This document shows positions 22,500-32,317 of a stretch of 64,000 nt of DNA, piece after piece. Each line of letters opens with the position of its first letter. Position 1 is the first letter of the stretch. A model generated the notes under the pieces. It searched no databases. It was not told where the DNA came from and saw only the letters and a list, made by a program, of their open reading frames with translations. The translations under genes and the position numbers were made by a program. This DNA comes from Mycolicibacterium sp. MU0053 (GTDB lineage Bacteria > Actinomycetota > Actinomycetes > Mycobacteriales > Mycobacteriaceae). The stretch covers positions 2,542,001-2,606,000 of the forward strand of contig NZ_OY726397.1 in assembly GCF_963378095.1 (NCBI RefSeq). Direction: 5' to 3'.

Positions 22500-22820
22500 A
22501 TGGATGCAACGCTCGTCACGAATATGGCCTCGGGAGCCGTCGATATCTTGGCCCGCTCATCGACGCTGACAAGCGTGGGCTGGATCGGCTACATCATCAT
22601 CGGCGCGATCGCTGGTTGGATCGCCGGAAAGATCGTCAAGGGCAGCGGTTCGGGCATCTTGATGAACATCGTGGTAGGTATCGCCGGTGCCCTCATCGGC
22701 GGCTTCCTGCTGAGCTTCTTCCTGGACACCGCGGGCGGCGGTTGGTGGTTCACGCTGTTCACCGCGATTCTCGGCGCGGTGCTGCTGCTCTGGATTCTCG
22801 GCAAGGTCCGTCGGGCCTAG
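22500..22820 (+). CDS. GlsB/YeaQ/YmgE-type small membrane protein (Rv1861-like)
   Basis: A 106-residue protein with three TM helices. The first is GWIGYIIIGAIAGWIAGKIV, followed by the glycine-rich GSGSGILMNIVVGIAGALIG, then a C-terminal segment including WFTLFTAILGAVLLLWILG. This is the transglycosylase-associated (GlsB/YeaQ) family, stress-induced in many bacteria and of unknown biochemical role. GAGGAG lies eight bases before the ATG at 22500. It corresponds in position to Rv1861. Its stop overlaps the convergent nitroreductase stop by three bases. I looked for a SigF promoter upstream but the spacing did not fit. Confidence 0.85.
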   Translation: MDATLVTNMASGAVDILARSSTLTSVGWIGYIIIGAIAGWIAGKIVKGSGSGILMNIVVGIAGALIGGFLLSFFLDTAGGGWWFTLFTAILGAVLLLWILGKVRRA

Positions 22821-23818
22821 CCAAACTGTCCGATCGGCGTCCCGTCGAGCCGCCGCACCACTTCGGTCAGCGGCCGGCGGGCAGTCGCCGGCAACGGGTC
22901 GGCGTTCAACGGTGCCCAGCCCACCCGTAGCAGCATCTGCGGCACACAGTCCCGGTCCAACACCGTCGTGCGCACCAGGTCCCGGGTGGACGGCAGCTCC
23001 AGCGGCTCGGTGACGGGGCAGCTCGACAGGCCCAGCGCCGTCGCGGTCAGCAACACCAGCGCGGTGGCCTCCCCGGCCCGCAGCACCGAGACCGGATCAT
23101 CGGTGGCAGTGCCCAGCGCGAGCACCACCCCCGCGTCCAGATCCGCGGCCGCTCCGGTCGGTTGGGCCAACGCGGGGGAGGCGAACACGCGCCCCGGCAG
23201 GGGGGAATTGCGCGCGGTGTCCGGGGTGTTCCTGGCGGGCACCCCCGCGACCGCCCCGTAGCGCCCGCTCCACATCGACAGCTCGGTGAGGTACCCGACG
23301 TCCTGGGAGTGCTCGTGCACGGCCCCGGCGACCACGGCGGCCAGTCGGGCCGGCGACTCCACCTGCCGCAGCATCACGCCGCTGCGCGCCGCGCGGGACG
23401 CCATCAAGGCGATGTCCCCGGCCGGCACCGGCCACGAGCTGTACACCCGCCGATCGGTGCGCCGCCGGGGGATCGCGGCGGCCAGCGCGATGTCCTGTTG
23501 GCTGCCGCCGGGTCCGCAGATCTCCACGCTGGCCAGGTGATCGGGTTCAGCGGGATTGGGCAGCCGACGCACCTGGGTCTGCCAGCCCAGGGCCGCCAGC
23601 GCGACGGTCAAGTGCTGCAGGGCGGCACCGCAGCTCAGCATCAGATCGCGTCGCGCGGGGTCGGTGTGCGGCAGGTGGCGTTCGGAGTCGGCGTAGAGCT
23701 GCACGGCGGCATCGCCGATCCGCCAGGCCCACGGTTGCGTGTTGTGGATCGACGGCGCCCGGACGGCCAACGCGAGGGCGGCCAGGATCGTGGCCTCGTC
23801 CGGAAGCTGGGTATCCAT
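22817..23818 (-). CDS. Acg-family nitroreductase-like protein
   Basis: A 333-residue two-lobed nitroreductase-fold protein. It begins [20 protein letters not shown] with the SIHNTQPW motif typical of the Acg (Rv2032) family, then [20 protein letters not shown] and the C-terminal lobe with [20 protein letters not shown]. In Acg the fold binds FMN but one half covers the active site, and classic nitroreductase activity is lacking; an FMN-storage role has been proposed. The ATG at 23818 starts the conserved domain. A DosR-type box at 23873..23892 lies in the divergent promoter shared with adhA, consistent with hypoxia control, since acg is a classic DosR gene. Confidence 0.85.
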   Translation of the reverse strand: MDTQLPDEATILAALALAVRAPSIHNTQPWAWRIGDAAVQLYADSERHLPHTDPARRDLMLSCGAALQHLTVALAALGWQTQVRRLPNPAEPDHLASVEICGPGGSQQDIALAAAIPRRRTDRRVYSSWPVPAGDIALMASRAARSGVMLRQVESPARLAAVVAGAVHEHSQDVGYLTELSMWSGRYGAVAGVPARNTPDTARNSPLPGRVFASPALAQPTGAAADLDAGVVLALGTATDDPVSVLRAGEATALVLLTATALGLSSCPVTEPLELPSTRDLVRTTVLDRDCVPQMLLRVGWAPLNADPLPATARRPLTEVVRRLDGTPIGQFG

Positions 23819-23872
23819 GAACCCAGCGTGGCACCGGAGCGGTCGGGGCGCCACCGTGCGATGGTCCCCCGA

Positions 23873-23892
23873 TCCGGGACATTGGTCCCCAA
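23873..23892. promoter_or_regulatory. DosR-type box between the Acg-like gene and adhA
   Basis: TCCGGGACATTGGTCCCCAA matches 17 of 20 positions of the DosR consensus TTSGGGACTWWAGTCCCSAA, with both GGGAC/GTCCC cores intact and correctly spaced. It lies 55 bases before the Acg-like ATG and 41 bases before adhA, so it could serve either or both genes. A half-site GGTCCCCC at 23863..23870 may be a second, weaker site. Confidence 0.75.
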
Positions 23893-23932
23893 TCGACCGG
23901 TCCGAGACACGCCCGCGGGAGACGATGGGGAC

Positions 23933-24955
23933 ATGGTGGTGGCGCGATCGACGATGCGGGCGTGGCGAGTGCACGCGCCCGGTCCGATGCCGACCGCGCC
24001 GCTGCGGGCCGTCACGGCCGACGTGCCCCGACCCGGTCCCGCAGAGCTGCTGGTGGCCGTGCGCGCGTGCGGGGTCTGCCGAACCGATCTGCATGTCGCC
24101 GAGGGTGATCTGGCGGTGCACCGGCCGGCGGTGATCCCCGGTCATGAGGTGGTGGGGGAGGTGGTCGAGACGGGCCCGGACACGGGCGGCGGTTTCGCCG
24201 TGGGGGACCGGGTCGGGATCGCCTGGCTGCGCCACACCTGTGGTCGGTGCCGCTTCTGCGCAGCCGGCCGCGAGAACCTGTGTCCACATTCGAAATACAC
24301 CGGCTGGGACGCCGATGGCGGTTACGCCGAATTCGCCACGGTCCCAGCCGAGTTCGCGCTCCGGCTGCCGACCGGATATCAGTACACCGAGCTGGCGCCG
24401 CTGCTGTGCGCCGGGATCATCGGGTATCGCTCGCTGCTGCGGGCGCAGCTGCCGGCACGCGGCCGGCTGGGCATCTACGGATTCGGTGGCAGCGCGCACC
24501 TCACCGCCCAGGTTGCGCTGGCGCAAGGGGCCGAGGTGCACGTGATGACGCGCGGGGCCGCGGCCCGTGAGTTGGCGCTGTCGTTGGGTGCGGCCTCGGC
24601 GCAGGGCGCCGCGGACCCGCCGCCGGTGCACCTGGACTCCGCGATTCTGTTCGCGCCGGTAGGCGACCTCGTTCCGGCCGCCCTCGCGGCGCTCGACCGG
24701 GGCGGCACGCTCGCGATCGCCGGCATCCATCTGAGCGACATCCCGGCGCTGAACTACCAGCAGCACCTGTTCCAGGAGCGCCAGATCCGATCGGTGAGCT
24801 CCAACACCCGCGCCGATGCCCGGGAGTTTCTGGAGTTCGCCGGCCGGCACCGGATCAACGTGACGACAGCGCGGTATCCGCTGGCGGCCGCCGATCGTGC
24901 GCTCGCCGATCTGGCCGACGGCCGGGTGTCGGGTGCGGCGGTCCTGCTCCCCTAG
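23933..24955 (+). CDS. adhA: zinc-dependent alcohol dehydrogenase AdhA (Rv1862-like)
   Basis: A 340-residue medium-chain dehydrogenase. It has the catalytic zinc cysteine in [15 protein letters not shown], the GHEVVGEV motif, and four structural zinc cysteines in [20 protein letters not shown]. The coenzyme fold ([20 protein letters not shown]) uses GFGGSA in place of the usual GxGGxG. It aligns along its length with M. tuberculosis AdhA (Rv1862). It should oxidise or reduce alcohols/aldehydes with NAD(P). The ATG at 23933 has GGAG upstream; the next ATG (STMRAW) is seven codons further. It is transcribed away from the Acg-like gene with a DosR-type box between them. It meets the CPBP protease gene end to end. 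Confidence 0.92.
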   Translation: MVVARSTMRAWRVHAPGPMPTAPLRAVTADVPRPGPAELLVAVRACGVCRTDLHVAEGDLAVHRPAVIPGHEVVGEVVETGPDTGGGFAVGDRVGIAWLRHTCGRCRFCAAGRENLCPHSKYTGWDADGGYAEFATVPAEFALRLPTGYQYTELAPLLCAGIIGYRSLLRAQLPARGRLGIYGFGGSAHLTAQVALAQGAEVHVMTRGAAARELALSLGAASAQGAADPPPVHLDSAILFAPVGDLVPAALAALDRGGTLAIAGIHLSDIPALNYQQHLFQERQIRSVSSNTRADAREFLEFAGRHRINVTTARYPLAAADRALADLADGRVSGAAVLLP

Positions 24956-24959
24956 GGAT

Positions 24960-25733
24960 TCAGACGGTCGCGTGCCAGACCAGGGCGGCCGCCAACGCGC
25001 CCATGCCGTTCAACGACCAATGCAGCGCGATCGGCGCGATGATGCTGCCGCTGCGGTTGCGCAGCCAGGTGAAGACGAACCCCGCGGCCGCGGTGACCAG
25101 CACCGCCCCGACCACGCCGACGAGCATCCCCACGACGCCGCCGCCGAACAGTCGGGTGAAGCCCACGTTGCTCGCGGTCAACCCCATAGAGGTGGCGATG
25201 TGCCACAGCCCGAACAACAACGAACCACCCGCCGCCACACCACGGAAACCCCAGGCCCGGGTCAGCGCGCCCTGCAGGACGCCACGGAACGCCAGTTCTT
25301 CGGGAATGACGGTCTGCAGCGGGATGATGACCATGGAGGCGATCAGCGCACCCGAGAGCGTCGCGTAGTTGTTGTTGAGGAACAGCGGCCGCGTCATCGG
25401 CAGTAGCACGCCGACCACGATGACCAACCCGACCACGGTCACCGCGGCCAGGGCGTAGCCGAGACCCGATTTCCAATGCTCACGGCCCAGGCCCAACTCC
25501 GCCCAGCCCAGCCCGCTGGCTCGCACCAGCACCAGCAGGGCGACTGCCGCCGCCGGGACGGTCGCGATGTTGGCCCACGGAGTGGTGAAGTGCGCGATCA
25601 AGTTGGTCAACGCGAGCACGACGACCACGACGGCGATATCCACGTAGACGCGGAACTGGTTCAGTGCCGCCAACTGCACGAGCAGTGGATGTGGCGCCTC
25701 AGCGGGGGCAGCCGCCGCGCTTGGAAAAGACAT
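24960..25733 (-). CDS. CPBP-family intramembrane protease (Rv1863c-like)
   Basis: A 257-residue membrane protein with about eight hydrophobic helices. The Rce1/CPBP motifs are intact: EELAFRG (motif 1, glutamates and arginine), FGLWHIATSMGL (motif 2 histidine) and HWSLNGM (motif 3 His and Asn). These glutamate-type intramembrane proteases act on membrane substrates or bacteriocin-like peptides; no target is known for the mycobacterial member. The ATG at 25733 gives a short polar tail before the first TM; a longer frame to 25793 exists but overlaps the end of xfp. It follows xfp by 38 bases on the same strand and may be co-transcribed with it. Confidence 0.82.
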   Translation of the reverse strand: MSFPSAAAAPAEAPHPLLVQLAALNQFRVYVDIAVVVVVLALTNLIAHFTTPWANIATVPAAAVALLVLVRASGLGWAELGLGREHWKSGLGYALAAVTVVGLVIVVGVLLPMTRPLFLNNNYATLSGALIASMVIIPLQTVIPEELAFRGVLQGALTRAWGFRGVAAGGSLLFGLWHIATSMGLTASNVGFTRLFGGGVVGMLVGVVGAVLVTAAAGFVFTWLRNRSGSIIAPIALHWSLNGMGALAAALVWHATV

Positions 25734-25771
25734 AACCGGATCAGCGTACCCGCGCATGACGTCGTCCCAGG

Positions 25772-28180
25772 TCAGTCCGCGGGCCAGGCCCAATTACGGA
25801 CCTCGGGGATGTCCTCGCCGTGCTCGCGGGTGTAGTCGCGGGCCGCGATTCGCATGTCGGCCATCTCCTGCCGCAGGGTCGCGCAGGTCGACTGCAGCGC
25901 CGGCACCCGATCGATGACATCCATCACCAGGTGGTAGCGGTCGAGATCGTTGAGCATCACCATGTCGAACGGCGTGGTGGTGGTGCCTTCCTCTTTGTAG
26001 CCTCTGACATGGAGATTCGGATGTCCGGTCCGGCGGTAGGTCAGTCGATGAATCAGCCACGGATAGCCGTGATAGGCGAAGATGATCGGCTTGTCGCGAG
26101 TGAAGATCTGATCGAATTCCCGGGCCGGCAACCCGTGCGGATGTTCGGTGCGGTCCTGCAACCGCATCAGGTCCACGACGTTGACGAACCGCACCCGCAG
26201 GTCGGGGAGCCGGGCGCGCAGCAGGTCCGCCGCGGCCAGCGCCTCCAGGGTCGGAACATCGCCGGCGGCGGCGAGCACGACGTCGGGATCGGTGCCGAGT
26301 TCTTCGGTGCCGGCCCAGTCCCAGATGCCGAGGCCGCGGGTGCAGTGCGCGACGGCCTGCGCCATGGTCAGGTAGTTGGGCGCGGGCTGCTTGCCGGCGA
26401 CCACCACGTTGACGTACTGCCGCGAGCGCAGGCAGTGGTCGTAGGTGGACAGCAGCGTGTTGGCGTCCGGGGGCAGATACACCCGCACCACGTTGGCGCT
26501 CTTGTTGACCACATGGTCGATGAAACCCGGGTCCTGGTGGGAGAACCCGTTGTGGTCCTGGCGCCAGACATGGCTCGACAGCAGGTAATTCAGGCTCGCG
26601 ACGGGACGACGCCACGGGATGTGGTTGGTGACCTTCAGCCACTTGGCGTGCTGGTTGAACATCGAGTCCACGATGTGGATGAAGGCCTCGTAGCAATTGA
26701 ACATGCCGTGCCGGCCGGTCAGCAGGTAACCCTCCAGCCAGCCCTGGCACTGATGTTCGGACAACATCTCGACGACGCGCCCGACCCGGGCGAGGTGCTC
26801 GTCGACCTCCGGGCCCAGCAGTTCGGCGTTCCACTGCTTGTCGGTGGCCGCATAGACGGCCTGCAGCCGGTTGGACGCCGTCTCGTCGGGCCCGAAGATC
26901 CGGAAGTTGTCCGGGTTGAGCCGCACCACCTCGGCCAACCACTGGCCGAGCACCCGGGTGGCCTCGGCGACCGTGGCCCCCGGCGCGGGAACGTCGACGC
27001 CGAACGTGCGGAAGTCGGGCAGGCGCAGGTCCTTGAGCAGCAGTCCGCCATTGGCGTGCGGGTTGTCGCTCATCCGCAGCGGGCCCGGCGGCGCCAACTC
27101 GGCGATGTCGGCCTCGAGTCTGCCGTCGGCGTCGAACAACTCCTCGGGACGATAGGATCCCAGCCAGTCGGCGAGCACCGCGAGATGTTCGGGGGTGTCG
27201 CGGGCGTTGGAGAGCGGAACCTGGTGCGCGCGCCACGATCCGGTGGTCTTCTTGCCGTCGATGGTGGCCGGGCCCGTCCAGCCCTTCGGCGTCCGGAACA
27301 CGATCATCGGCCAGCGCGGCCGATCCTCGTCGCCGGCGGCGGCGCGGGCCTTGATCGCGGCGATCTCGTTGAGCACCTCGTCGAGCAGCATCGCGAACCG
27401 GCGGTGGGCGTCGGCGTGGTCAGCGGCGTCGTCGGTCACCTCGAAGAAATACGGGTGGTGGCCGTAGCCGATCATCAGGCTGCGCAGTTCCTCCTCCGGG
27501 ATCCGGGCCAACACCGTCGGATTGGCGATCTTGTAGCCGTTGAGATGCAGGATGGGCAGCACGACGCCGTCGGAGCGCGGGTTGGCGACCTTGTTGGAGT
27601 GCCAGCTGGTCGCCAACGCACCCGTTTCGGCCTCGCCATCGCCGATGACGGCCGCGACCAGCAGGTCGGGATTGTCGAACGCCGCGCCGTAGGCGTGCGA
27701 GAGGGCGTAGCCGAGCTCCCCGCCCTCGTGGATGGACCCCGGTACCTCCGGTGCCACGTGGGACGGGATGCCGCCGGGGAAGGAGAACTGGCGGAACAGG
27801 CGGCGCAGGCCCTCCTCGTCCTCGGTGACGTCCGGGTAGAGCTGGGAGTAGGTGCCGTCGAGGTAGGAGTTGGCGACCAGGCCGGGCCCGCCGTGCCCGG
27901 GGCCGGTGACGTAGATGGTCGATTGCGCGCGTTCGCCGATCACCCGGTTGAGGTGGGCGTAGAGGAAGTTCAGCCCGGGCGTGGTGCCCCAGTGGCCCAA
28001 CAACCGGGGTTTGACGTCGTCGGCAGTCAACGGGGTGCGCAGCAGCGGGTTGCGCAACAGGTAGATCTGGCCCACCGACAGATAGTTGGCGGCGCGCCAC
28101 CACCGGTCGACCCGGCTCAGGGTGTGCTCGTCCGGCTCGGTGATGGGGGCGGTGCTCCAGGGGCTCATGTCCGCGGGCAT
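25772..28180 (-). CDS. xfp: xylulose-5-phosphate/fructose-6-phosphate phosphoketolase
   Basis: An 802-residue thiamine-diphosphate enzyme that splits xylulose 5-phosphate (or fructose 6-phosphate) with phosphate into acetyl phosphate and an aldose phosphate. Family landmarks include [60 protein letters not shown], the ThDP motif [10 protein letters not shown], and [20 protein letters not shown]. Length and motifs are those of an active enzyme. It stands where M. tuberculosis carries Rv1864c-Rv1865c. The start could be ATG 28180 or 28168, and the SD signal (GGGGG) is ambiguous. Together with gnd1 it offers a bypass from pentose phosphates to acetyl phosphate. Confidence 0.93.
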   Translation of the reverse strand: MPADMSPWSTAPITEPDEHTLSRVDRWWRAANYLSVGQIYLLRNPLLRTPLTADDVKPRLLGHWGTTPGLNFLYAHLNRVIGERAQSTIYVTGPGHGGPGLVANSYLDGTYSQLYPDVTEDEEGLRRLFRQFSFPGGIPSHVAPEVPGSIHEGGELGYALSHAYGAAFDNPDLLVAAVIGDGEAETGALATSWHSNKVANPRSDGVVLPILHLNGYKIANPTVLARIPEEELRSLMIGYGHHPYFFEVTDDAADHADAHRRFAMLLDEVLNEIAAIKARAAAGDEDRPRWPMIVFRTPKGWTGPATIDGKKTTGSWRAHQVPLSNARDTPEHLAVLADWLGSYRPEELFDADGRLEADIAELAPPGPLRMSDNPHANGGLLLKDLRLPDFRTFGVDVPAPGATVAEATRVLGQWLAEVVRLNPDNFRIFGPDETASNRLQAVYAATDKQWNAELLGPEVDEHLARVGRVVEMLSEHQCQGWLEGYLLTGRHGMFNCYEAFIHIVDSMFNQHAKWLKVTNHIPWRRPVASLNYLLSSHVWRQDHNGFSHQDPGFIDHVVNKSANVVRVYLPPDANTLLSTYDHCLRSRQYVNVVVAGKQPAPNYLTMAQAVAHCTRGLGIWDWAGTEELGTDPDVVLAAAGDVPTLEALAAADLLRARLPDLRVRFVNVVDLMRLQDRTEHPHGLPAREFDQIFTRDKPIIFAYHGYPWLIHRLTYRRTGHPNLHVRGYKEEGTTTTPFDMVMLNDLDRYHLVMDVIDRVPALQSTCATLRQEMADMRIAARDYTREHGEDIPEVRNWAWPAD

Positions 28181-28319
28181 TCCCCCATCCAACCGCCCGC
28201 TACACCTCCGAGGCCGCGAATGCGGCGAAACATTCACCCGGAACCACTAACTGCCCACCGGTTGGTTGGGAGGCGACTGGTGCGGATATCGTTGCTGGCA
28301 CAGCGAGAGTTGAGGTGCG

Positions 28320-30668
28320 ATGTCGGGCGACAGATCTTTGTTGGCGGGGCTGCGAGTCCTCGATTTGTCCTGCGGGTCGGGGGACGCCGTGGGCCGGATC
28401 CTGGCCGATCTCGGGGCCGATGTGATCAAGGTCGAGCCGCCGGGCGGGAGTCCGGCACGTCACACCGCGCCGCGCTTGGCGGGCACCAGCATCGCCTTCG
28501 CGGTGCACAACGCGAACAAGGGCAGCACGGTGCTGGATCCCGCCGCGGACGGCGACCGGGCGCGGTTGCTGGCGTTGGCGGGTGCCGCCGACATCGTCAT
28601 CGATTCGGGCATTCCGGGACAGGCCGCGGCCTACGGCACCTCCTGCGCGGCGCTCGTCGACCGGTTCGAGCATCTGGTGGCGCTGTCGGTGACCGACTTC
28701 GGCACCGACGGCCCGCGGGCACACTGGCAGGCCACCGACGCCGTGCTGTACGCGCTGTCCTCGGCGCTGTCGCGATCCGGGCCCACGACGGGCACCCCGG
28801 TGCTGCCGCCGGAGGGGATCGCCTCGGCCACCGCGGCCGTGCAGGCCACCTGGGCGACGCTGGTCGCCTACTACCACCGGCTCCGCACCGGGCGCGGCGA
28901 CTACATCGACTTCTCCCGGTTCGAGGCGGTCGTGCTGGCGCTCGACCCGCCCTTCGGATCACACGGACAGGCCGCGGCCGCCGGCGGTGCCGAGAAGTGG
29001 CGGGGCCGGCCACGCAATCAGGACGCCTACCCGATCCTGCCGTGCGCCGACGGTTACGTGCGCATGGTGGTCCTGGCCCCGCGGCAATGGCACGGCCTGC
29101 GCGCCTGGCTCGGTGAACCCGCACAGTTCCAGGATCCGAAGTACGACACCATCATCGAGCGCTTCCTGGCCTGGAAAGAGATCGGCGCGCTGCTGACGGA
29201 CCTGTTCGCGACCATGACCATGGACGAGATCGCCGCTGCCGCACAGTCTTACGGTGTCCCGGTGGGCGCGGTCCTGGAGCCGTCCGACGTCAGCGACTCG
29301 GAGCACTTCGCGGCCGTCGGCGCGTTCACCGAGACCGAATTGGTGCCCGGCGTGCGCACCCGGGTGCCGGTGGGTTACTACACCGCCGACGGCGTCCGCC
29401 TCGGATTCCGCGCCCCGGCCCCCGCGGTCGGCGCCGGGCCGAGCGAGTGGGCGCATCCGCCGGTGCGGAACGCACCCATCGACAGCCGGGGCGACGAGCG
29501 GGCGGGCCTGCCGTTTGCCGGCCTGCGCATCGTGGATCTCGGCGTCATCGTCGCCGGCGGCGAAACCAGCCGGCTGTTCGGCGATCTGGGCGCCGAGGTC
29601 ATCAAGGTCGAAAGCGTCAAGTTCCCGGACGGGCTGCGGCAGGGCCGCCCGGGTCAGCGCCTCAGCGAGTCGTTCGCGTGGACCCACCGCAACAGTCTCG
29701 GCCTGGGGCTGGAATTGCGCAGCGCGGGCGGCGCCGAGGTTTTCGCGGAACTGGTCGCCCGCTCCGATGCGGTGTTCGCCAACTTCAAGCCCGGAACCCT
29801 TGCCGGGCTGGGATTTCCCTACGAACGGCTGCGTGAGCTCAATCCCGCCGTCGTACTCGCCGAGAGCAGCGCCTTCGGCGACACCGGCCCGTGGAGCACC
29901 CGGATGGGCTACGGCCCGTTGGTGCGCGCGAGCACCGGCGTGACGAGCCTGTGGACCGCGCCGGACGGGACCGCCGAGACCGGCCGGCACCCGTTCTACG
30001 ACGCCACGACGGTCTTCCCCGACCACATCGTCGGGCGCATCACCGCGATCGGCGCGCTGGCCGCGCTGATTCATCGGGCCGGCACCGGCGCCGGCACGCG
30101 CATCCACGTCTCGCAGGCCGAGGCGGGGATCAACCAACTCGACAGTCTGTTCGTCCAGCAGCGGGCGCTGCAGGACGCTCCGGCGGCCGTCGAGATCGGC
30201 GATGCCGCCGCCGGCGTGTACCCGTGCCTCGGTGACGACGAGTGGGCTGTGATCTCGCTGCGCGACGAGGCCGACCGCCGCGCCGCGGTCGCGGTGCTGG
30301 GGGAGCCCGAGGGTTGGGCGGACTGGACCCGAGCCCGGACCCCGGCCGAGGTGGCCGAAGCCCTGCAGGCCGCCGGCGTGCCGGCGGCGCCGATGAATCG
30401 GCGCCCCGATGTCCTGGGCGATCCCCAGTTGACCGCGCGCAAGACCTATCGGCAGATGGCGCACCCGCTGATCGAGCAGGAGCTGCCGGCCGAATCCGGA
30501 CCCGCACCGTTTCGCCACATCGGCCCGGCGCTGACCCGTCCGGCGCCGCTGCCCGGCCAGCACACCCGGGAAATCTGCCGGGACATCCTGGAATTCGACG
30601 ACGATCGGATCGATCGGCTACTGGCCGACGGGGTGCTGTTCAGCACCAGCGAGAGGGTGCCCACCTGA
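28320..30668 (+). CDS. tandem family III (CaiB/BaiF) CoA-transferase (Rv1866-like)
   Basis: A 782-residue protein made of two CaiB/BaiF domains in a row. The first (LLAGLRVLDLSCGSGDAVGR, DLGADVIKVEPPGGS) spans about residues 1-385. The second (FAGLRIVDLGVIVAGGETSR, DLGAEVIKVESVKFPDG) spans about residues 395-775. At the position of the catalytic aspartate, the second half has it (FPDHIVGRITA) while the first seems to have glutamate (PPEGIASATA), so one half may be structural. Family III enzymes move CoA between carboxylic acids, often for carnitine, oxalate or steroid-side-chain acids. Rv1866 (about 778 residues) has the same plan. The next gene encodes a thiolase-like protein, which suggests an acyl-CoA route. 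The start is ATG 28320. Confidence 0.88.
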   Translation: MSGDRSLLAGLRVLDLSCGSGDAVGRILADLGADVIKVEPPGGSPARHTAPRLAGTSIAFAVHNANKGSTVLDPAADGDRARLLALAGAADIVIDSGIPGQAAAYGTSCAALVDRFEHLVALSVTDFGTDGPRAHWQATDAVLYALSSALSRSGPTTGTPVLPPEGIASATAAVQATWATLVAYYHRLRTGRGDYIDFSRFEAVVLALDPPFGSHGQAAAAGGAEKWRGRPRNQDAYPILPCADGYVRMVVLAPRQWHGLRAWLGEPAQFQDPKYDTIIERFLAWKEIGALLTDLFATMTMDEIAAAAQSYGVPVGAVLEPSDVSDSEHFAAVGAFTETELVPGVRTRVPVGYYTADGVRLGFRAPAPAVGAGPSEWAHPPVRNAPIDSRGDERAGLPFAGLRIVDLGVIVAGGETSRLFGDLGAEVIKVESVKFPDGLRQGRPGQRLSESFAWTHRNSLGLGLELRSAGGAEVFAELVARSDAVFANFKPGTLAGLGFPYERLRELNPAVVLAESSAFGDTGPWSTRMGYGPLVRASTGVTSLWTAPDGTAETGRHPFYDATTVFPDHIVGRITAIGALAALIHRAGTGAGTRIHVSQAEAGINQLDSLFVQQRALQDAPAAVEIGDAAAGVYPCLGDDEWAVISLRDEADRRAAVAVLGEPEGWADWTRARTPAEVAEALQAAGVPAAPMNRRPDVLGDPQLTARKTYRQMAHPLIEQELPAESGPAPFRHIGPALTRPAPLPGQHTREICRDILEFDDDRIDRLLADGVLFSTSERVPT

Positions 30669-30741
30669 CCACGATCACCGCGCAGGCCTAGCGCAGCGCG
30701 CCGTCTGATCTCCGAATCCTCCCTTGAAAGGTATTTCTGCC

Positions 30742-32229
30742 ATGTCGCTGGATCCCAGAACGCCGGTACTCGTCGGCTACGGCCAGGTCAACCAGCCCGA
30801 CGGCACCCCCGACCCGCAGGAGCCGGTGGCGCTGATGGCCGCCGCGGCGCGGGCGGCGGCCGACGCGCGGGTGTTGGCCGCCGTGGACGCCATCCGGGTG
30901 GTCAACCTGCTGTCCTGGCGCTACCGCGACCCGGGCCTGGCGCTCGGTGAGCTGATCGGCGCCGACAACCCCGCCACCCGCTACACCGGGGTCGGCGGCA
31001 ACGTGCCCCAGACGCTGGTCAACCAGGCGTGCCTGGACATCGGTAGCGGTGCCGCCGAGGTGGTGCTGATCGCCGGCGCCGAGACCTGGCGCAGCCGCGC
31101 GCGGATGAAGGCCGCCGGGGTGCGGCCGGACTTCACCAAGCAGGACGAGTCTGTGCCGATCCCGCCGGGTGCCGACGACGCCGTCGAGATGTCCAGCCCC
31201 GCGCAGGAGCGCATCGGCCTGGCGTTGCCCTCGCACGTCTACCCGTGGTTCGAGGAGGCGTTGCGCGTCGCCGCGGGAACGGGCCAGGACGAGCACCGTC
31301 GCAAGATCGGCCAGCTGTGGGCCCGGTTCAACGAAGTGGCCCAACAGAATCCGCACGCCTGGAGCAACAAGGCGTGGACGGCGGAGCAGATCTATCAGGC
31401 CGGCCCGGACAATCGGATGATCAGCTGGCCCTACACCAAACTGCTGAACTCGAACAACATGGTCGACCAGGGTGCGGTGCTGATCCTCACCTCGGTCGAG
31501 AAGGCCGATGCACTGCAGATCCCGCGTGAGCGGTGGGTGTTCCCCTGGGCGGGTACCGATGCTCACGACACGTACTCGGTTGCCGAACGCTGGGACTATG
31601 CCCGTTCCCCGGCGATCCGGATCGGTGCGGGGCGGGCGTTGGAGTTGGCCGGTCTGGGCATCGATGACATCGACCTGATCGACATCTACTCGTGTTTCCC
31701 GTCGGCGGTGCAGGTGGCCGCGAGCGAGATCGGCGTCGCCATCGACGATCCGGCCCGGCCGCTCACCGTCACCGGCGGTTTGACCTTCGCCGGGGGGCCG
31801 TGGAACAACTACGTCACCCACTCCATTGCGACCATGGCCGAGCACCTCGTGGCCGCCCCCGGCAAGCGCGGCCTGATCACGGCGAACGGCGGCTATCTGA
31901 CCAAGCACGCGTTCGGCGTCTACAGCACCGAGCCGCCGACGGCCGGATTCCGCTGGGAGGACGTGCAGCCCAGCGTCGATGCGGAACCGACCCGCCGCTG
32001 CGTCGTCGACTGGGAGGGGGTGGGCACGCTGGAGACGTGGACCGTGCCGTTCGGTCGAGACGGCGCGCCCGAGAAGGCGTTTGTCGCGGTCCGCACGCCC
32101 GACGAATCGCGGGTCCTGGCGGTCATCGCCGATCCGGATGCGGCCGCGAGCCTGGTCGACGACAATGGAGCTGACCCTGCGGGGGCGAAGATCCAGGTCG
32201 AGGCCGACGGCAGGGCCAGCTTGCGGTAG
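30742..32229 (+). CDS. thiolase-like protein without the nucleophilic cysteine (Rv1867-like)
   Basis: A 495-residue thiolase-fold protein, close to Rv1867 (494). It begins MSLDPRTPVLVGYGQVNQPD. At the place where thiolases have the nucleophile (…CxSGLxA…), the sequence reads GGNVPQTLVNQACLDIGSGA, so no cysteine is present at that point. The later segment LTFAGGPWNNYVTHSIATMA resembles the SCPx-type active-site loop. A C-terminal extension of about 100 residues (from CVVDWEGVGTLETWTVPFGR) looks like an OB/SPOT-like domain. This fits the thiolase-like protein type 1 described from mycobacteria, whose function is unknown. The ATG at 30742 is preceded by GAAAGG. It follows the CoA-transferase by 73 bases. 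Confidence 0.82.
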   Translation: MSLDPRTPVLVGYGQVNQPDGTPDPQEPVALMAAAARAAADARVLAAVDAIRVVNLLSWRYRDPGLALGELIGADNPATRYTGVGGNVPQTLVNQACLDIGSGAAEVVLIAGAETWRSRARMKAAGVRPDFTKQDESVPIPPGADDAVEMSSPAQERIGLALPSHVYPWFEEALRVAAGTGQDEHRRKIGQLWARFNEVAQQNPHAWSNKAWTAEQIYQAGPDNRMISWPYTKLLNSNNMVDQGAVLILTSVEKADALQIPRERWVFPWAGTDAHDTYSVAERWDYARSPAIRIGAGRALELAGLGIDDIDLIDIYSCFPSAVQVAASEIGVAIDDPARPLTVTGGLTFAGGPWNNYVTHSIATMAEHLVAAPGKRGLITANGGYLTKHAFGVYSTEPPTAGFRWEDVQPSVDAEPTRRCVVDWEGVGTLETWTVPFGRDGAPEKAFVAVRTPDESRVLAVIADPDAAASLVDDNGADPAGAKIQVEADGRASLR

Positions 32230-32317
32230 ATCCGCGGCTGTTTTCGGTGCCGAAAACCGGCCCGCAAACATCGCGCGGCGCATAGTGTCATTCACGTACC
32301 GATGGGGGTCGGGGACG

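Noticed and set aside
25820..29116. A 1098-codon open frame on the + strand across xfp
   Set aside because: Antisense to a strongly recognisable phosphoketolase; its translation is Gly/Arg/His/Val-rich without any domain, as expected for the third-position-GC shadow of a high-GC gene.
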